From NCBI GenBank assembly GCA_017500845.1, contig JAFVXY010000021.1, forward strand, positions 58,108 to 122,107: DNA of 64,000 bases. Direction: 5' to 3'. Source of the DNA: Clostridia bacterium (lineage in GTDB: Bacteria > Bacillota > Clostridia > Christensenellales > Pumilibacteraceae). The translations under genes and the position numbers were made by a program. Positions 16,581 through 24,668 of this stretch are shown piece after piece (positions within the stretch are counted from its first letter, which is position 1; each line of letters begins with the position of its first letter). The notes beneath the pieces were generated by a model, which was given only the letters and a program-made list of their open reading frames with translations, searched no databases and was not told the origin of the DNA.

Positions 16581-17936
16581 TTATCTCTTTGCTCCGTACA
16601 TCATAACTGCCGCAATAAGATACTGGCGAGTAAGCGACGGAACGATTACGTTGTCTATATAGCCGCTTTCGGCAACAACCGTTGCGCTCGCATTCTCCTC
16701 TGCGTAGCTTTTAGCAAATTCCTCTTCTGCCTTTTGCTTGTCCTTAGCATTTGCGATTTCGTCAGCGTACAAAAGACTTGCGGTTGCCTTACTGTCGAGC
16801 ATGCCGATATAAGCGCTCTCCCAAGCAACGGTATAATCGAACGAACGCTTGGATGCAAACGCAACGTAGCCAAGACCGATTGCCTTGCCGGTAATAACCG
16901 AAATCTTTGCGTTTGTACACGCATTGTAGCAATAGAGCATATCCGAAATATCACGGATAAGCGAATCGTTTTCGGAAGCAAGATTACATTCTGCACCCTC
17001 ACAGTCAACGAGGTTTACAACGGGCAAACCGAAATTGATGCAGGTCGTCATAAAGTCAGAAATTTTACGAGCGCCCTTAGCTGTCAACTTGCTGCTTACT
17101 GCCGAGTTGTTTGCAACCACGCCTACGGCAATTCCGTTAAGTCTGCCAAAGCCTACGATAGCCTCGGTTGCGTAGCCCGCCTTAAGTTCGGTAAACGAGT
17201 TTTTGTCAAAAACCTCAGCAATGATTTCGCTCATCTTGCTGCCCGCTTTAACCTTAGTGCAAACTCTGTTTGCATCGTCCTCGCAGTCAACGATGGGCTC
17301 GAGCAAATAGCCGAGAACATCGATAATCTTCTTTCTAAGCTCGTCGCCGTCCTTTACGGTAAGCGAAACAAGACCGCTACCAGTCGAATGAACGTCTACC
17401 GTACCAACCTTAGCCTGGTCGATTTTGGTAGTCGCCGCAAGAATAAGCGGACTGGACGTAGCAATACGCGCCTTGTCAAATGCGATACAGCAGTCACAGC
17501 ACGAAGCAAGGTAGCTCATCATACCGTAGCAGTTACCCTTTACGACCAAGATCGTGGGCACCGAGCCATGAGCAACGTTCATTGCCTGAATAATCCCGGC
17601 ATAGCCCTCCATCGCCTTGATGCCTTCGCCAAAGCGTGCGCCCGAAGTTTCGAGAATACCGATTACGGGCACGTTCATCTTAATTGCATCTTCTACGCAC
17701 TTAGAAATCTTCTTTGCACTCTTCTTGCCTACGCTACCCGACATAACGTCAAAATTATTAGCAAAAACGCCAACTTGAACGTCGTTAATCGTAGCAAAAC
17801 CGCTTACAACACCTTCTCCCGAAGCCTCTGCAAGCGAGGATTTGCCCTGAACGAGGGTAAGAGTTTCTACAAAAGAGCTTTCGTCCGTGATAGATTTGAT
17901 TAATTCGTAAATTTCCGAATTTACCGATTTAGCCAT
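16581..17936 (-). CDS. Acyl-CoA carboxyltransferase subunit (12S / MmdA-like)
   Basis: 451 residues from the start MAKSVNSEIYELIKSI at 17936, with GGAGG upstream; an earlier in-frame start has none. The crotonase-fold carboxyltransferase halves are recognisable: LETSGARFGEGIKAMEGYAGII near residue 105 (oxyanion Gly region) and VDCEGAECNL followed by ISVITGKAIGLGYVAFAS in the C-terminal half. It is about 60 residues shorter than typical methylmalonyl-CoA decarboxylase alpha or propionyl-CoA carboxylase beta subunits, mainly at the N-terminus. The acyl-CoA substrate (methylmalonyl-, malonyl- or glutaconyl-CoA) cannot be read from the sequence. It is the first gene of the operon. Confidence 0.85.
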   Translation of the reverse strand: MAKSVNSEIYELIKSITDESSFVETLTLVQGKSSLAEASGEGVVSGFATINDVQVGVFANNFDVMSGSVGKKSAKKISKCVEDAIKMNVPVIGILETSGARFGEGIKAMEGYAGIIQAMNVAHGSVPTILVVKGNCYGMMSYLASCCDCCIAFDKARIATSSPLILAATTKIDQAKVGTVDVHSTGSGLVSLTVKDGDELRKKIIDVLGYLLEPIVDCEDDANRVCTKVKAGSKMSEIIAEVFDKNSFTELKAGYATEAIVGFGRLNGIAVGVVANNSAVSSKLTAKGARKISDFMTTCINFGLPVVNLVDCEGAECNLASENDSLIRDISDMLYCYNACTNAKISVITGKAIGLGYVAFASKRSFDYTVAWESAYIGMLDSKATASLLYADEIANAKDKQKAEEEFAKSYAEENASATVVAESGYIDNVIVPSLTRQYLIAAVMMYGAKR

Positions 17937-18001
17937 CAAAAAGCCTCCATATTTTTCTTGTGAATTTTGCCAACGCAAATTTTCACTATAATTACCATTT
18001 A

Positions 18002-18030
18002 ATTATATACATTATCAAATTAAAACGCAA
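18002..18030 (-). promoter_or_regulatory. Sigma-A promoter of the decarboxylase operon
   Basis: TTGCGT (18030-18025), 17-base spacer, perfect TATAAT (18007-18002) on the minus strand, leaving a leader of about 60 bases before the start at 17936. No terminator-like hairpin is seen between here and 8239, so ten genes may share this promoter. Confidence 0.8.
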
Positions 18031-18134
18031 GCAAAAAACGCCAGCAAAAAACCAAAAACAAAATTATTTTTTGCCTTAGATACAGCAAAATATACGACAA
18101 GCGACCCTTGTTTAGAGTCGCTTATAAAAATGAG

Positions 18135-18839
18135 TTAAACTAACTTCAAATAATTAACCTCGTCGGGGGTGAGCGCACGATATTCACCACGGTTTAGTCC
18201 GCTAAGCTTAAGGTCGCCGATTGCCACACGCTTTAAGAATACAACCTCTTTATTTATACTCTCAAACATACGTCTTACCTGGCGGTTTCGACCCTCGCTG
18301 ATAACCACCTCGAAGCGGCTGAGCCCGTCCTTAAACTCCACCAGCTTTATCTTACACTTTTTGGTTTTTACTCCGTCCAAAATCACGCCGCCGCGAAGGC
18401 GTTCAATAAGCTCCTCGTCCACCTCGCCTTCTACCTTTGCGCTGTACGTTTTGGTTATTTCATTTCTCGGGTGTGTAAGTCTGTTTGCAAGATCTCCATC
18501 CGTCGTAAGAAGAAGCAAGCCCTCGGTATCGTAGTCAAGTCTGCCTACAGGAAAAATTCTCTCCTTTTTGTCCTTGATTAAGTCAAGAACAGTCTTGCGA
18601 CCAAATTCGTCGCTTGCTGTACAAACGTATCCCTTAGGCTTGTTCATAACAAGGTATACGTGTTTTTTTATGGGTTGAACCTTTTCTCCGTCCACGGTAA
18701 CCGTGTCACGGGAGTCCACCTCGGTTGCAAGCGAGGTAACAAGCTTTCCGTTAAGCTTTACTCTGCCCTCGGTAACAAAGGCCTCACACTTACGGCGAGA
18801 AGCAAGTCCACATTCGGCAAGATATTTGTTTATTCTCAT
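18135..18839 (-). CDS. rluB: Pseudouridine synthase, RluB/RsuA family
   Basis: 234 residues. An N-terminal S4 RNA-binding domain (MRINKYLAECGLASRRKCE) precedes the catalytic GRLDYDTEGLLLLTTDGDL near residue 112, whose Asp attacks uridine. The C-terminal EGRNRQVRRMFE motif near residue 192 is typical. It modifies a uridine in 23S rRNA (position 2605 by E. coli numbering for RluB). It is the last gene of the recG-dacF unit, 69 bases after dacF. Confidence 0.93.
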   Translation of the reverse strand: MRINKYLAECGLASRRKCEAFVTEGRVKLNGKLVTSLATEVDSRDTVTVDGEKVQPIKKHVYLVMNKPKGYVCTASDEFGRKTVLDLIKDKKERIFPVGRLDYDTEGLLLLTTDGDLANRLTHPRNEITKTYSAKVEGEVDEELIERLRGGVILDGVKTKKCKIKLVEFKDGLSRFEVVISEGRNRQVRRMFESINKEVVFLKRVAIGDLKLSGLNRGEYRALTPDEVNYLKLV

Positions 18840-18908
18840 AGAACCAAATTTCCTTGTTGTTTAGTAGCCGAAGAAAATTTTTGAGAACAAACCAATCTGC
18901 TATTTCGC

Positions 18909-20057
18909 CTACGCGCTTTTCTCGTCCCAGAAATCTTTTAATTCGACACTACTAATAGTAAACAAATCTTCCGAAAAAAGCAACTGATTATCTAGATAAA
19001 AATAAATTTTTCCTATTTGAGTTCCTTTTTTTATCGGAGCTTCAACCGATTCGGGTACGTCAAATTCAAACTCAATTCTCTTTGCTTCCTCTTTTGTCAA
19101 GGGATAATGATAGACTGACTCTATGCCCACGTCTACTTTTTTGCCCGCAACATTTTGTACATCAATTTGCAAAATAGGCACTTTTGTACATATTATGTCT
19201 GACATAATAAGCTCTCTAAACGCCATATCCATCAAATTTGAGCATTCTTGAAACATAGGTCCGCAATTTAGTACAACGCATACAACCTCCATTCCATCAC
19301 GCTCAGCCGACGAAACAAGGCACCTTCCCGCCTTTTTTGTGTATCCGGTCTTTATCCCGTTGCCGCCCATAAAGGTGGATAGAATTTTGTTTTTATTAAC
19401 TATTATTCTACCATACTCGTGGTTTTTCCAAGTGGTCCTATACGTCTTAGTCCCTACAATCCTTTTAAACGTAGGATTTCTCATAGCATATGCCGAAATA
19501 GTCGCAAGGTCGTAAGCTGTCGTATAATGATTGTCATCATGTAAGCCGTGAGGATTTACAAAATTAGTATTGTTCACGCCAATCTCGCAAGAAAGCTCAT
19601 TCATCATTTTTGCAAAGCCCTCTACGCTTCCACCCACGGTAATTGCAAGAGCAACCGCGCAATCGTTGCCCGATTGAAGCATTAGACCGTACAACAAATC
19701 TCGTACAGACAGCTCTTCGTCCTTTTGTAAATATATAGACGAGCCCTCTACGCCCACCGCTTCATCAGGCACTATGATAATTTTATCAAGGTCATCACAG
19801 TTTTCGATTACAGTTATTGCAGTCATAATCTTAGTCGTGCTTGCCATAGGAAGTCGCCTATCCTTATCCTTTTGCATAATAAGTCTTCCGCTATTTACTT
19901 CTACCATTGCCATACCAAGCGCACTGCATTGTACGCCACCAATTGCGGCGGTATCATTTATAGAAGTCGCCTCGGCTTTTGCAAAGTATTTTGTTCCGCT
20001 TAAAACACAAAACAAAAGCATTAGCAAAATGCAAAGCCGTCTAACAAACTTTTTCAT
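18909..20057 (-). CDS. dacF: D-alanyl-D-alanine carboxypeptidase (DacF-type, S11)
   Basis: 382 residues: a signal peptide (basic start, hydrophobic residues about 7-25), the serine protease/PBP motifs MASTTKIM (SxxK), QSGNDCAV (SxN) and IKTGYTKKAG (KTG), and the C-terminal beta domain of PBP5-like proteins. It trims the terminal D-Ala from peptidoglycan pentapeptides outside the membrane. There is no obvious amphipathic anchor helix at the very end. Position after gerW matches sporulation-linked DacF/DacB genes in Clostridia. It overlaps gerW by 4 bases. Confidence 0.93.
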   Translation of the reverse strand: MKKFVRRLCILLMLLFCVLSGTKYFAKAEATSINDTAAIGGVQCSALGMAMVEVNSGRLIMQKDKDRRLPMASTTKIMTAITVIENCDDLDKIIIVPDEAVGVEGSSIYLQKDEELSVRDLLYGLMLQSGNDCAVALAITVGGSVEGFAKMMNELSCEIGVNNTNFVNPHGLHDDNHYTTAYDLATISAYAMRNPTFKRIVGTKTYRTTWKNHEYGRIIVNKNKILSTFMGGNGIKTGYTKKAGRCLVSSAERDGMEVVCVVLNCGPMFQECSNLMDMAFRELIMSDIICTKVPILQIDVQNVAGKKVDVGIESVYHYPLTKEEAKRIEFEFDVPESVEAPIKKGTQIGKIYFYLDNQLLFSEDLFTISSVELKDFWDEKSA

Positions 20058-20434
20058 TTTTTCTTCTTTCCTACGATAGAGTCAGCAATATCGGGCACAA
20101 GATCAAACAGCCTTTCCAGCGGATTTTTTTCACCTATATTGACGAGCTTAACGGTCTTACCGTCGCTAACCAAAAATGCCATAGGCTGAACGGATACGCC
20201 GGCACCGCTACCGCCCGCAAACGGGAATTCGCTCTTTTGCTCCGCCGATAAATCACTGTATTCGCCGCCGCCTGTCAAAAATCCCATACTGATTTTGCTG
20301 ATAGGTATTATTGACATACCGTCAGCCGTATGCACGGCCGTACCAATAACTGTATCCGCATCAACAAACGAGCGAATTTTTGTAAGCGCATTGTCCATTA
20401 TCCTTTCTATCGGATGATCATTTTCCAAAATCAT
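20054..20434 (-). CDS. gerW: GerW/YtfJ family sporulation protein
   Basis: 126 residues from the ATG at 20434, which has AAGGAG eight bases upstream; a TTG two codons earlier is too close to that site. Family features are HPIERIMDNALTKIRSFVDADTVIG, then IIPISKISMGFLTGGGEY, and the glycine-rich GGSGAGVSVQPMAFLV. In Bacillus it is made in the forespore and is needed for proper germination. Here it sits between the DUF2953 gene and dacF, as ytfI-ytfJ do in Bacillus. Confidence 0.93.
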   Translation of the reverse strand: MILENDHPIERIMDNALTKIRSFVDADTVIGTAVHTADGMSIIPISKISMGFLTGGGEYSDLSAEQKSEFPFAGGSGAGVSVQPMAFLVSDGKTVKLVNIGEKNPLERLFDLVPDIADSIVGKKKK

Positions 20435-20436
20435 AA

Positions 20437-21018
20437 TCAATTCTCCTTTACAGATAAGCTTTGCGTATTTTTTTCTTTCTTTTTTCCAAAAATTACGCCG
20501 TATATAATGTCTGCAAGCGTTATGAAAAATATGCTGGTCAGTCTAAAAATAATGGTTCGTTGTGTAAAATCAGGCATTATATCATTAGTTACCTTAATGT
20601 TTTGTTTTGACAAAAAATAAGCAAGTGCGGCTGCCACAAGCTTATGAACAACCCCACTCATAACAGCCGTAGAAAACGCACTGCCGCCGCCGTACACAGT
20701 ACAAACGTCAATTTTTATTATATCAAGGTTATAAAAAGGATTTGGCAAAACAATAACTACCATTTCTTTGCTTATTCCGCTCTTAATTTCTTTTAAATTT
20801 ACTCTATCCAACTCATTTCCCTTGTACGAAAGCTCTATTTCGACCCCACTTTCAACAACATAGAATTTTATATCTATCGACAAAATATTATGTCCAAACA
20901 AAAAAAAGGAAATATTGTTTTTATTTCCAAGCAAATTGAGGTCAGCTTTTGCCTCAATCATAATGGAAAAAGTAAATATCCCCAATAACAACAGCGGTAT
21001 ACAAATTAATGTCAACAT
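20437..21018 (-). CDS. DUF2953 (YtfI-like) membrane-associated protein
   Basis: 193 residues with an N-terminal membrane segment (residues 3-22), a central beta-rich soluble part, and a second hydrophobic segment near residue 165-180. The sequence itself is weakly conserved. The call rests on length, topology and position directly upstream of gerW, which is where YtfI/DUF2953 proteins lie. Function unknown, probably sporulation-related by association. The gerW start codon begins two bases after this gene's stop. Confidence 0.6.
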   Translation of the reverse strand: MLTLICIPLLLLGIFTFSIMIEAKADLNLLGNKNNISFFLFGHNILSIDIKFYVVESGVEIELSYKGNELDRVNLKEIKSGISKEMVVIVLPNPFYNLDIIKIDVCTVYGGGSAFSTAVMSGVVHKLVAAALAYFLSKQNIKVTNDIMPDFTQRTIIFRLTSIFFITLADIIYGVIFGKKKEKNTQSLSVKEN

Positions 21019-21071
21019 ATTGTTAGATTTTTACTATTTGGACGTTTTTATTCTAAAATCATCTTAGTTCC

Positions 21072-22598
21072 TTACACTATCAACAGAATCAAGACTATTG
21101 CAGCAATCAAAGCCCAGCTTATAATGGACAAAAGCCTCTTTTTGTCGCTACCCAAAAACGCACCCGATACAAAATACAGCGGATAAAACGAATACGCAAC
21201 CCGCGATGATGCAATTGCAATCTGAGCAAACGGCAACGTAGCACAAAACTGAGCGGCGATTATCATTCCTTTTACCAAAAATCCCGAAACTGTCAATAGA
21301 AATTTGAAAATCGGAATAAGTGAAACTATAAGAGCGACAAATATCGCAATAAAGACAACGCTCATAAGCGGCATCAAAATCACATTGATAAGCACCGAAT
21401 AAAGCTGTAAATTACCAAAGAAGATAATACATGCCGGTAAAATTCCAAGCTGGGCCGAGGTCGCAACCGATACAGCCGAGGCGATTTTGCTTGGAATCTT
21501 AATTTTAGTCAACGCCTCGGTTATAACCGGCGCAAAGTTGAATATTCCAAACACAGCGCCAACGCTCATTATAAAGCCCGCATCAAAAAGCATAAAAGGA
21601 CTAAAAGTTAAGATGGCAGTTGCAGCAAGTCCCAATGCATTAAAGCCATCTCGTTCTTCGCCCAAAAGCGTTGCCAAATTACCTATCAAAAACATTATAC
21701 TTGCTCGTACAACCGAGGGAGTAAAACCGGCAAACAGACAGTACAGCAACAGAACTACGGTATTGATCCCAAAATTAGCCAAGCGCGGGGTTTTTAACTT
21801 GCTTAGCAAAAAGGTAATTAGAAGCATTAAAAACCCTATATGCAAGCCGGATACCGCCAAAATATGCGCTATTCCCGCAGCAGAAAAAGATTCTCTTACA
21901 GATGCGGAAATCTCGTTTTTGTCGCCCGTTAATATCCCGTAAGCAACCACGCCGTACGTGTTGCCCATACATTCGGTCAATCTATTCTTTACAAAGACGT
22001 TCACCTTGTCAAGCGCAGACATTTCACCCTTAGCAATCTTAACCTCACTCGTGCTTGTATGTGCGTAATATCTGATATTATTGCGTAAGGCGCTTGCATT
22101 AACAGTAAAACCCGACACAAGCTCGGATACGGTTACTTTTGCGCTAAACTCCAAGGTGTCGCCCACAGGGACAAGAGTAAAAACCTTTAAATTATCGTCA
22201 ATCATAACCTTCATCTTGCCGCCTACAGCCTCACCGTCAAGCTGCAAATCCTTCAAAACAACAACTCGTCGGTAATCTGCAACGTAATTATCCTCTATAA
22301 GCCCCTTGACGGTGTACTCCTTGGTTTCTATCCCGTCAGGTATCCAGGCATTAACTGTGACAAAAAAGATAATCGCTGACACGACACACAACGCCACCGC
22401 CATAATCAAGGTAACAAACTTATATAATGGTACCTTCTTTTTGATTATAAATGCTACGGTTACAGGCACAGCAACAACGATCGAAAGCAACAAAAATCCA
22501 AGCCACGGTATATTGAGTGCAAGTAAGCAACTCAACACCAAGGCTATCAAAATCACCATTGATACTATAAAACTGCGAAAATTTACCGTTACCTTCAT
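21072..22598 (-). CDS. comEC: ComEC/Rec2-type DNA uptake channel protein, short form
   Basis: 508 residues. An N-terminal membrane pair is followed by a soluble OB-like region (about residues 75-180, DUF4131-type), then the competence domain with the signature AHILAVSGLHIGFLMLL near residue 245 and FAGFTPSVVRASIMF near 290, and about eight membrane helices. The C-terminal metallo-beta-lactamase domain of full-length ComEC (about 750 residues) is absent and the gene ends cleanly before the next one. ComEC forms the channel for single-stranded DNA in natural transformation. No comEA or comGA is in the window, so competence cannot be concluded. Confidence 0.88.
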   Translation of the reverse strand: MKVTVNFRSFIVSMVILIALVLSCLLALNIPWLGFLLLSIVVAVPVTVAFIIKKKVPLYKFVTLIMAVALCVVSAIIFFVTVNAWIPDGIETKEYTVKGLIEDNYVADYRRVVVLKDLQLDGEAVGGKMKVMIDDNLKVFTLVPVGDTLEFSAKVTVSELVSGFTVNASALRNNIRYYAHTSTSEVKIAKGEMSALDKVNVFVKNRLTECMGNTYGVVAYGILTGDKNEISASVRESFSAAGIAHILAVSGLHIGFLMLLITFLLSKLKTPRLANFGINTVVLLLYCLFAGFTPSVVRASIMFLIGNLATLLGEERDGFNALGLAATAILTFSPFMLFDAGFIMSVGAVFGIFNFAPVITEALTKIKIPSKIASAVSVATSAQLGILPACIIFFGNLQLYSVLINVILMPLMSVVFIAIFVALIVSLIPIFKFLLTVSGFLVKGMIIAAQFCATLPFAQIAIASSRVAYSFYPLYFVSGAFLGSDKKRLLSIISWALIAAIVLILLIV

Positions 22599-22608
22599 TT
22601 ACTATCCT

Positions 22609-24576
22609 TTAATTTAGCGTTAAACCTTTAATATAATCAAAACTACACGCGCTGTCTGAAGAAATTTCCCCTTGCGCTATCAAAGTATCAGCAAGCCGTT
22701 TTGCCCTTGCCAAAAACTCCGCATCGATGTTTTGACCAAAGAAAATTCCGCTGTCACCGTGTTGGCGCTTACCCAAAAAGTCACCTGCGCCACGCACCTT
22801 AAAATCATATTCAGCAAGCTCAAAGCCGTTGCTCGTCTTGATAAAATATTCAAGCCTGTCGTCAAGTCCATCGCCCTTTGTAAGCACAAAACAAAAGCTG
22901 TCTTTTTTGCCACGCCCCACTCTGCCACGTAGCTGATGAAGCTGACTTAGCCCGTACATTTCCGCATCATATATAATTATATTCGTTGCGTCCGGCACGT
23001 CGATACCAACCTCGATTATGGTAGTGCTTACCAGTATCATTATTTGCCCGGACAAAAACTCGTTCATCACTCGAGCTTTGTCGCTCTCTCGCATTTGCCC
23101 GTGTATTAACCCTACCATACCGCCAAACCTTTTGCATAGGTCTTTGTACATCTGCATGGCAGAAACGCTGCTATCGTCCTCTACACGGGGGCAAACGACG
23201 TATGATTTTTCACCGTCAAGCGCTTTGCTGTATATATAGTCAAGCATGTCGCTTTCTTTGTGCCTTGGCACGAACCTCGTAAATATTCTAGCCTTTCCCT
23301 GCGGTAAGGTATCAATAACCGATATATCCAAATCTCCGTACAACGTCAAAGCAAGCGTCCTCGGAATAGGCGTTGCCGACATAACCAAGGTGTCTGCCAT
23401 AATTCCCTTGTTTTCCAAATTACCACGTTGCTCAACACCGAATCTGTGTTGCTCGTCTGCAATCGTAAGCGATAAATTTTTGAACTTCACCGAATCCTGA
23501 AAAATCGAATGCGTTCCTATTACTATTTGAGCATTGCCCGTCGCTATATTAAACAGAGCTTCCGCGCGCCTATCCTTACTTTGACTTGCACACAGTAATT
23601 CGCACCTAAATGTCTCACCAAAAAACTCAACCGCCTTTGCATAGTGCTGACGAGCCAAAATTTCGGTGGGTGCCATAAGCGCCGCCTGATATCCCGACAT
23701 CGCCGTATAATACATTGCAAGAAAAGCAATCACCGTTTTACCGCACCCCACGTCTCCCTCGATAAGTCTGTTCATCCTTCGATCAGAGTGCAAATCCTGT
23801 ACGATTTGGCTTATCGTTTTTTGCTGAGAATCAGTCAAAACAAACGGTAATGATTTGATAACATTTCTCAAAGTATCCACGTTTTGATAGTACTTATTTG
23901 CCTTAATTTTGGAGTTTTGACCCTTAACAAGCAAAAATGCCGCCAAATTAAAAGCCAAAATTTGTAGCGATGCGTGTTCTTTAGCGACGGCTAAATCTGC
24001 CTGATTTTTGGGTAAATGTAAGGTTTTTATACAGTTATTTAAGGATAAAATACCGTATTTACAGCAAAAATCGTCCGAAATTTGTCCCTGTATGTTAACT
24101 TTGCCTATAACTTGCAAAATTGCGTCTTTCAAGGTTTTGGACGGAATTCCACTATACGGCCTATATATAGTGATCACCTCGTCATTTAGGTCAGCTGCGA
24201 CAAACGAAGACACATAAATCTCAGGCTTAATACCCACTTTTTTTACTTTACCCACTATCGCATAAGCACGCCCCGGAACAAGCTGCTTCTTTACATACGG
24301 CTGATTAAACCAAACGCACTCTACCGTTTTGCCGTCCATATCAAATTCGGCTCGAACAAACGACAAGCCCTTTCGCACAAATTTTGATACGGGCAAGGTC
24401 TTTAAGGTCATAACAACTGCGGCTTCGGCAGAAACGGCATAGTCGCCTATCTTACTACTACGAAAGATATATTTGCTTGGAAAGATCGTTAGCAAATCGG
24501 CAGGATTTGTTAGTCCTGCCTCTTTTAGCTTTTGTATTCTTTTTTCTCCAAACCCTTTTATCTCTTCAAATCGCAT
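22609..24576 (-). CDS. recG: ATP-dependent DNA helicase RecG
   Basis: 655 residues. An N-terminal wedge/OB domain (residues about 50-160) comes before helicase motifs: RLIEGDVGCGKT (Walker A) near residue 270, ADEQHRFGV (motif II, DEQH) near 370, MSATPIPRTLALTLYGDLD near 395, and HQLRGRVGRG (motif VI) near 545. RecG reverses stalled forks and branch-migrates Holliday junctions. Slightly shorter than the 680-residue norm but all motifs are present. It heads the recG-comEC-DUF2953-gerW-dacF-rluB run. Confidence 0.96.
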   Translation of the reverse strand: MRFEEIKGFGEKRIQKLKEAGLTNPADLLTIFPSKYIFRSSKIGDYAVSAEAAVVMTLKTLPVSKFVRKGLSFVRAEFDMDGKTVECVWFNQPYVKKQLVPGRAYAIVGKVKKVGIKPEIYVSSFVAADLNDEVITIYRPYSGIPSKTLKDAILQVIGKVNIQGQISDDFCCKYGILSLNNCIKTLHLPKNQADLAVAKEHASLQILAFNLAAFLLVKGQNSKIKANKYYQNVDTLRNVIKSLPFVLTDSQQKTISQIVQDLHSDRRMNRLIEGDVGCGKTVIAFLAMYYTAMSGYQAALMAPTEILARQHYAKAVEFFGETFRCELLCASQSKDRRAEALFNIATGNAQIVIGTHSIFQDSVKFKNLSLTIADEQHRFGVEQRGNLENKGIMADTLVMSATPIPRTLALTLYGDLDISVIDTLPQGKARIFTRFVPRHKESDMLDYIYSKALDGEKSYVVCPRVEDDSSVSAMQMYKDLCKRFGGMVGLIHGQMRESDKARVMNEFLSGQIMILVSTTIIEVGIDVPDATNIIIYDAEMYGLSQLHQLRGRVGRGKKDSFCFVLTKGDGLDDRLEYFIKTSNGFELAEYDFKVRGAGDFLGKRQHGDSGIFFGQNIDAEFLARAKRLADTLIAQGEISSDSACSFDYIKGLTLN

Positions 24577-24601
24577 AGTTAATATCGGTCGATTTAAATA
24601 T

Positions 24602-24630
24602 AACTCTATCCCAAAAGTATAGTTAGAGTT
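24602..24630. repeat. Short inverted repeat upstream of recG
   Basis: Arms AACTCTA and TAGAGTT flank 15 bases in the AT-rich region between the fakA terminator and recG. It could be an operator or only a weak hairpin; no clear -35/-10 pair could be fitted around it. Confidence 0.3.
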
Positions 24631-24634
24631 TATA

Positions 24635-24660
24635 AAAGAGGGACATTTGAGCCCCTCTTT
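24635..24660 (-). terminator. Terminator of asp23-fakA
   Basis: AAAGAGGG / CCCTCTTT stem with 10-base loop just after the fakA stop, followed on the minus strand by TTATAAAC. Confidence 0.75.
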
Positions 24661-24668
24661 GAATTTAT

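Noticed and set aside
18098-18123. Hairpin after rluB as terminator
   Set aside because: Stem AAGCGAC/GTCGCTT is present but the following bases on the minus strand are not T-rich enough; left uncalled.
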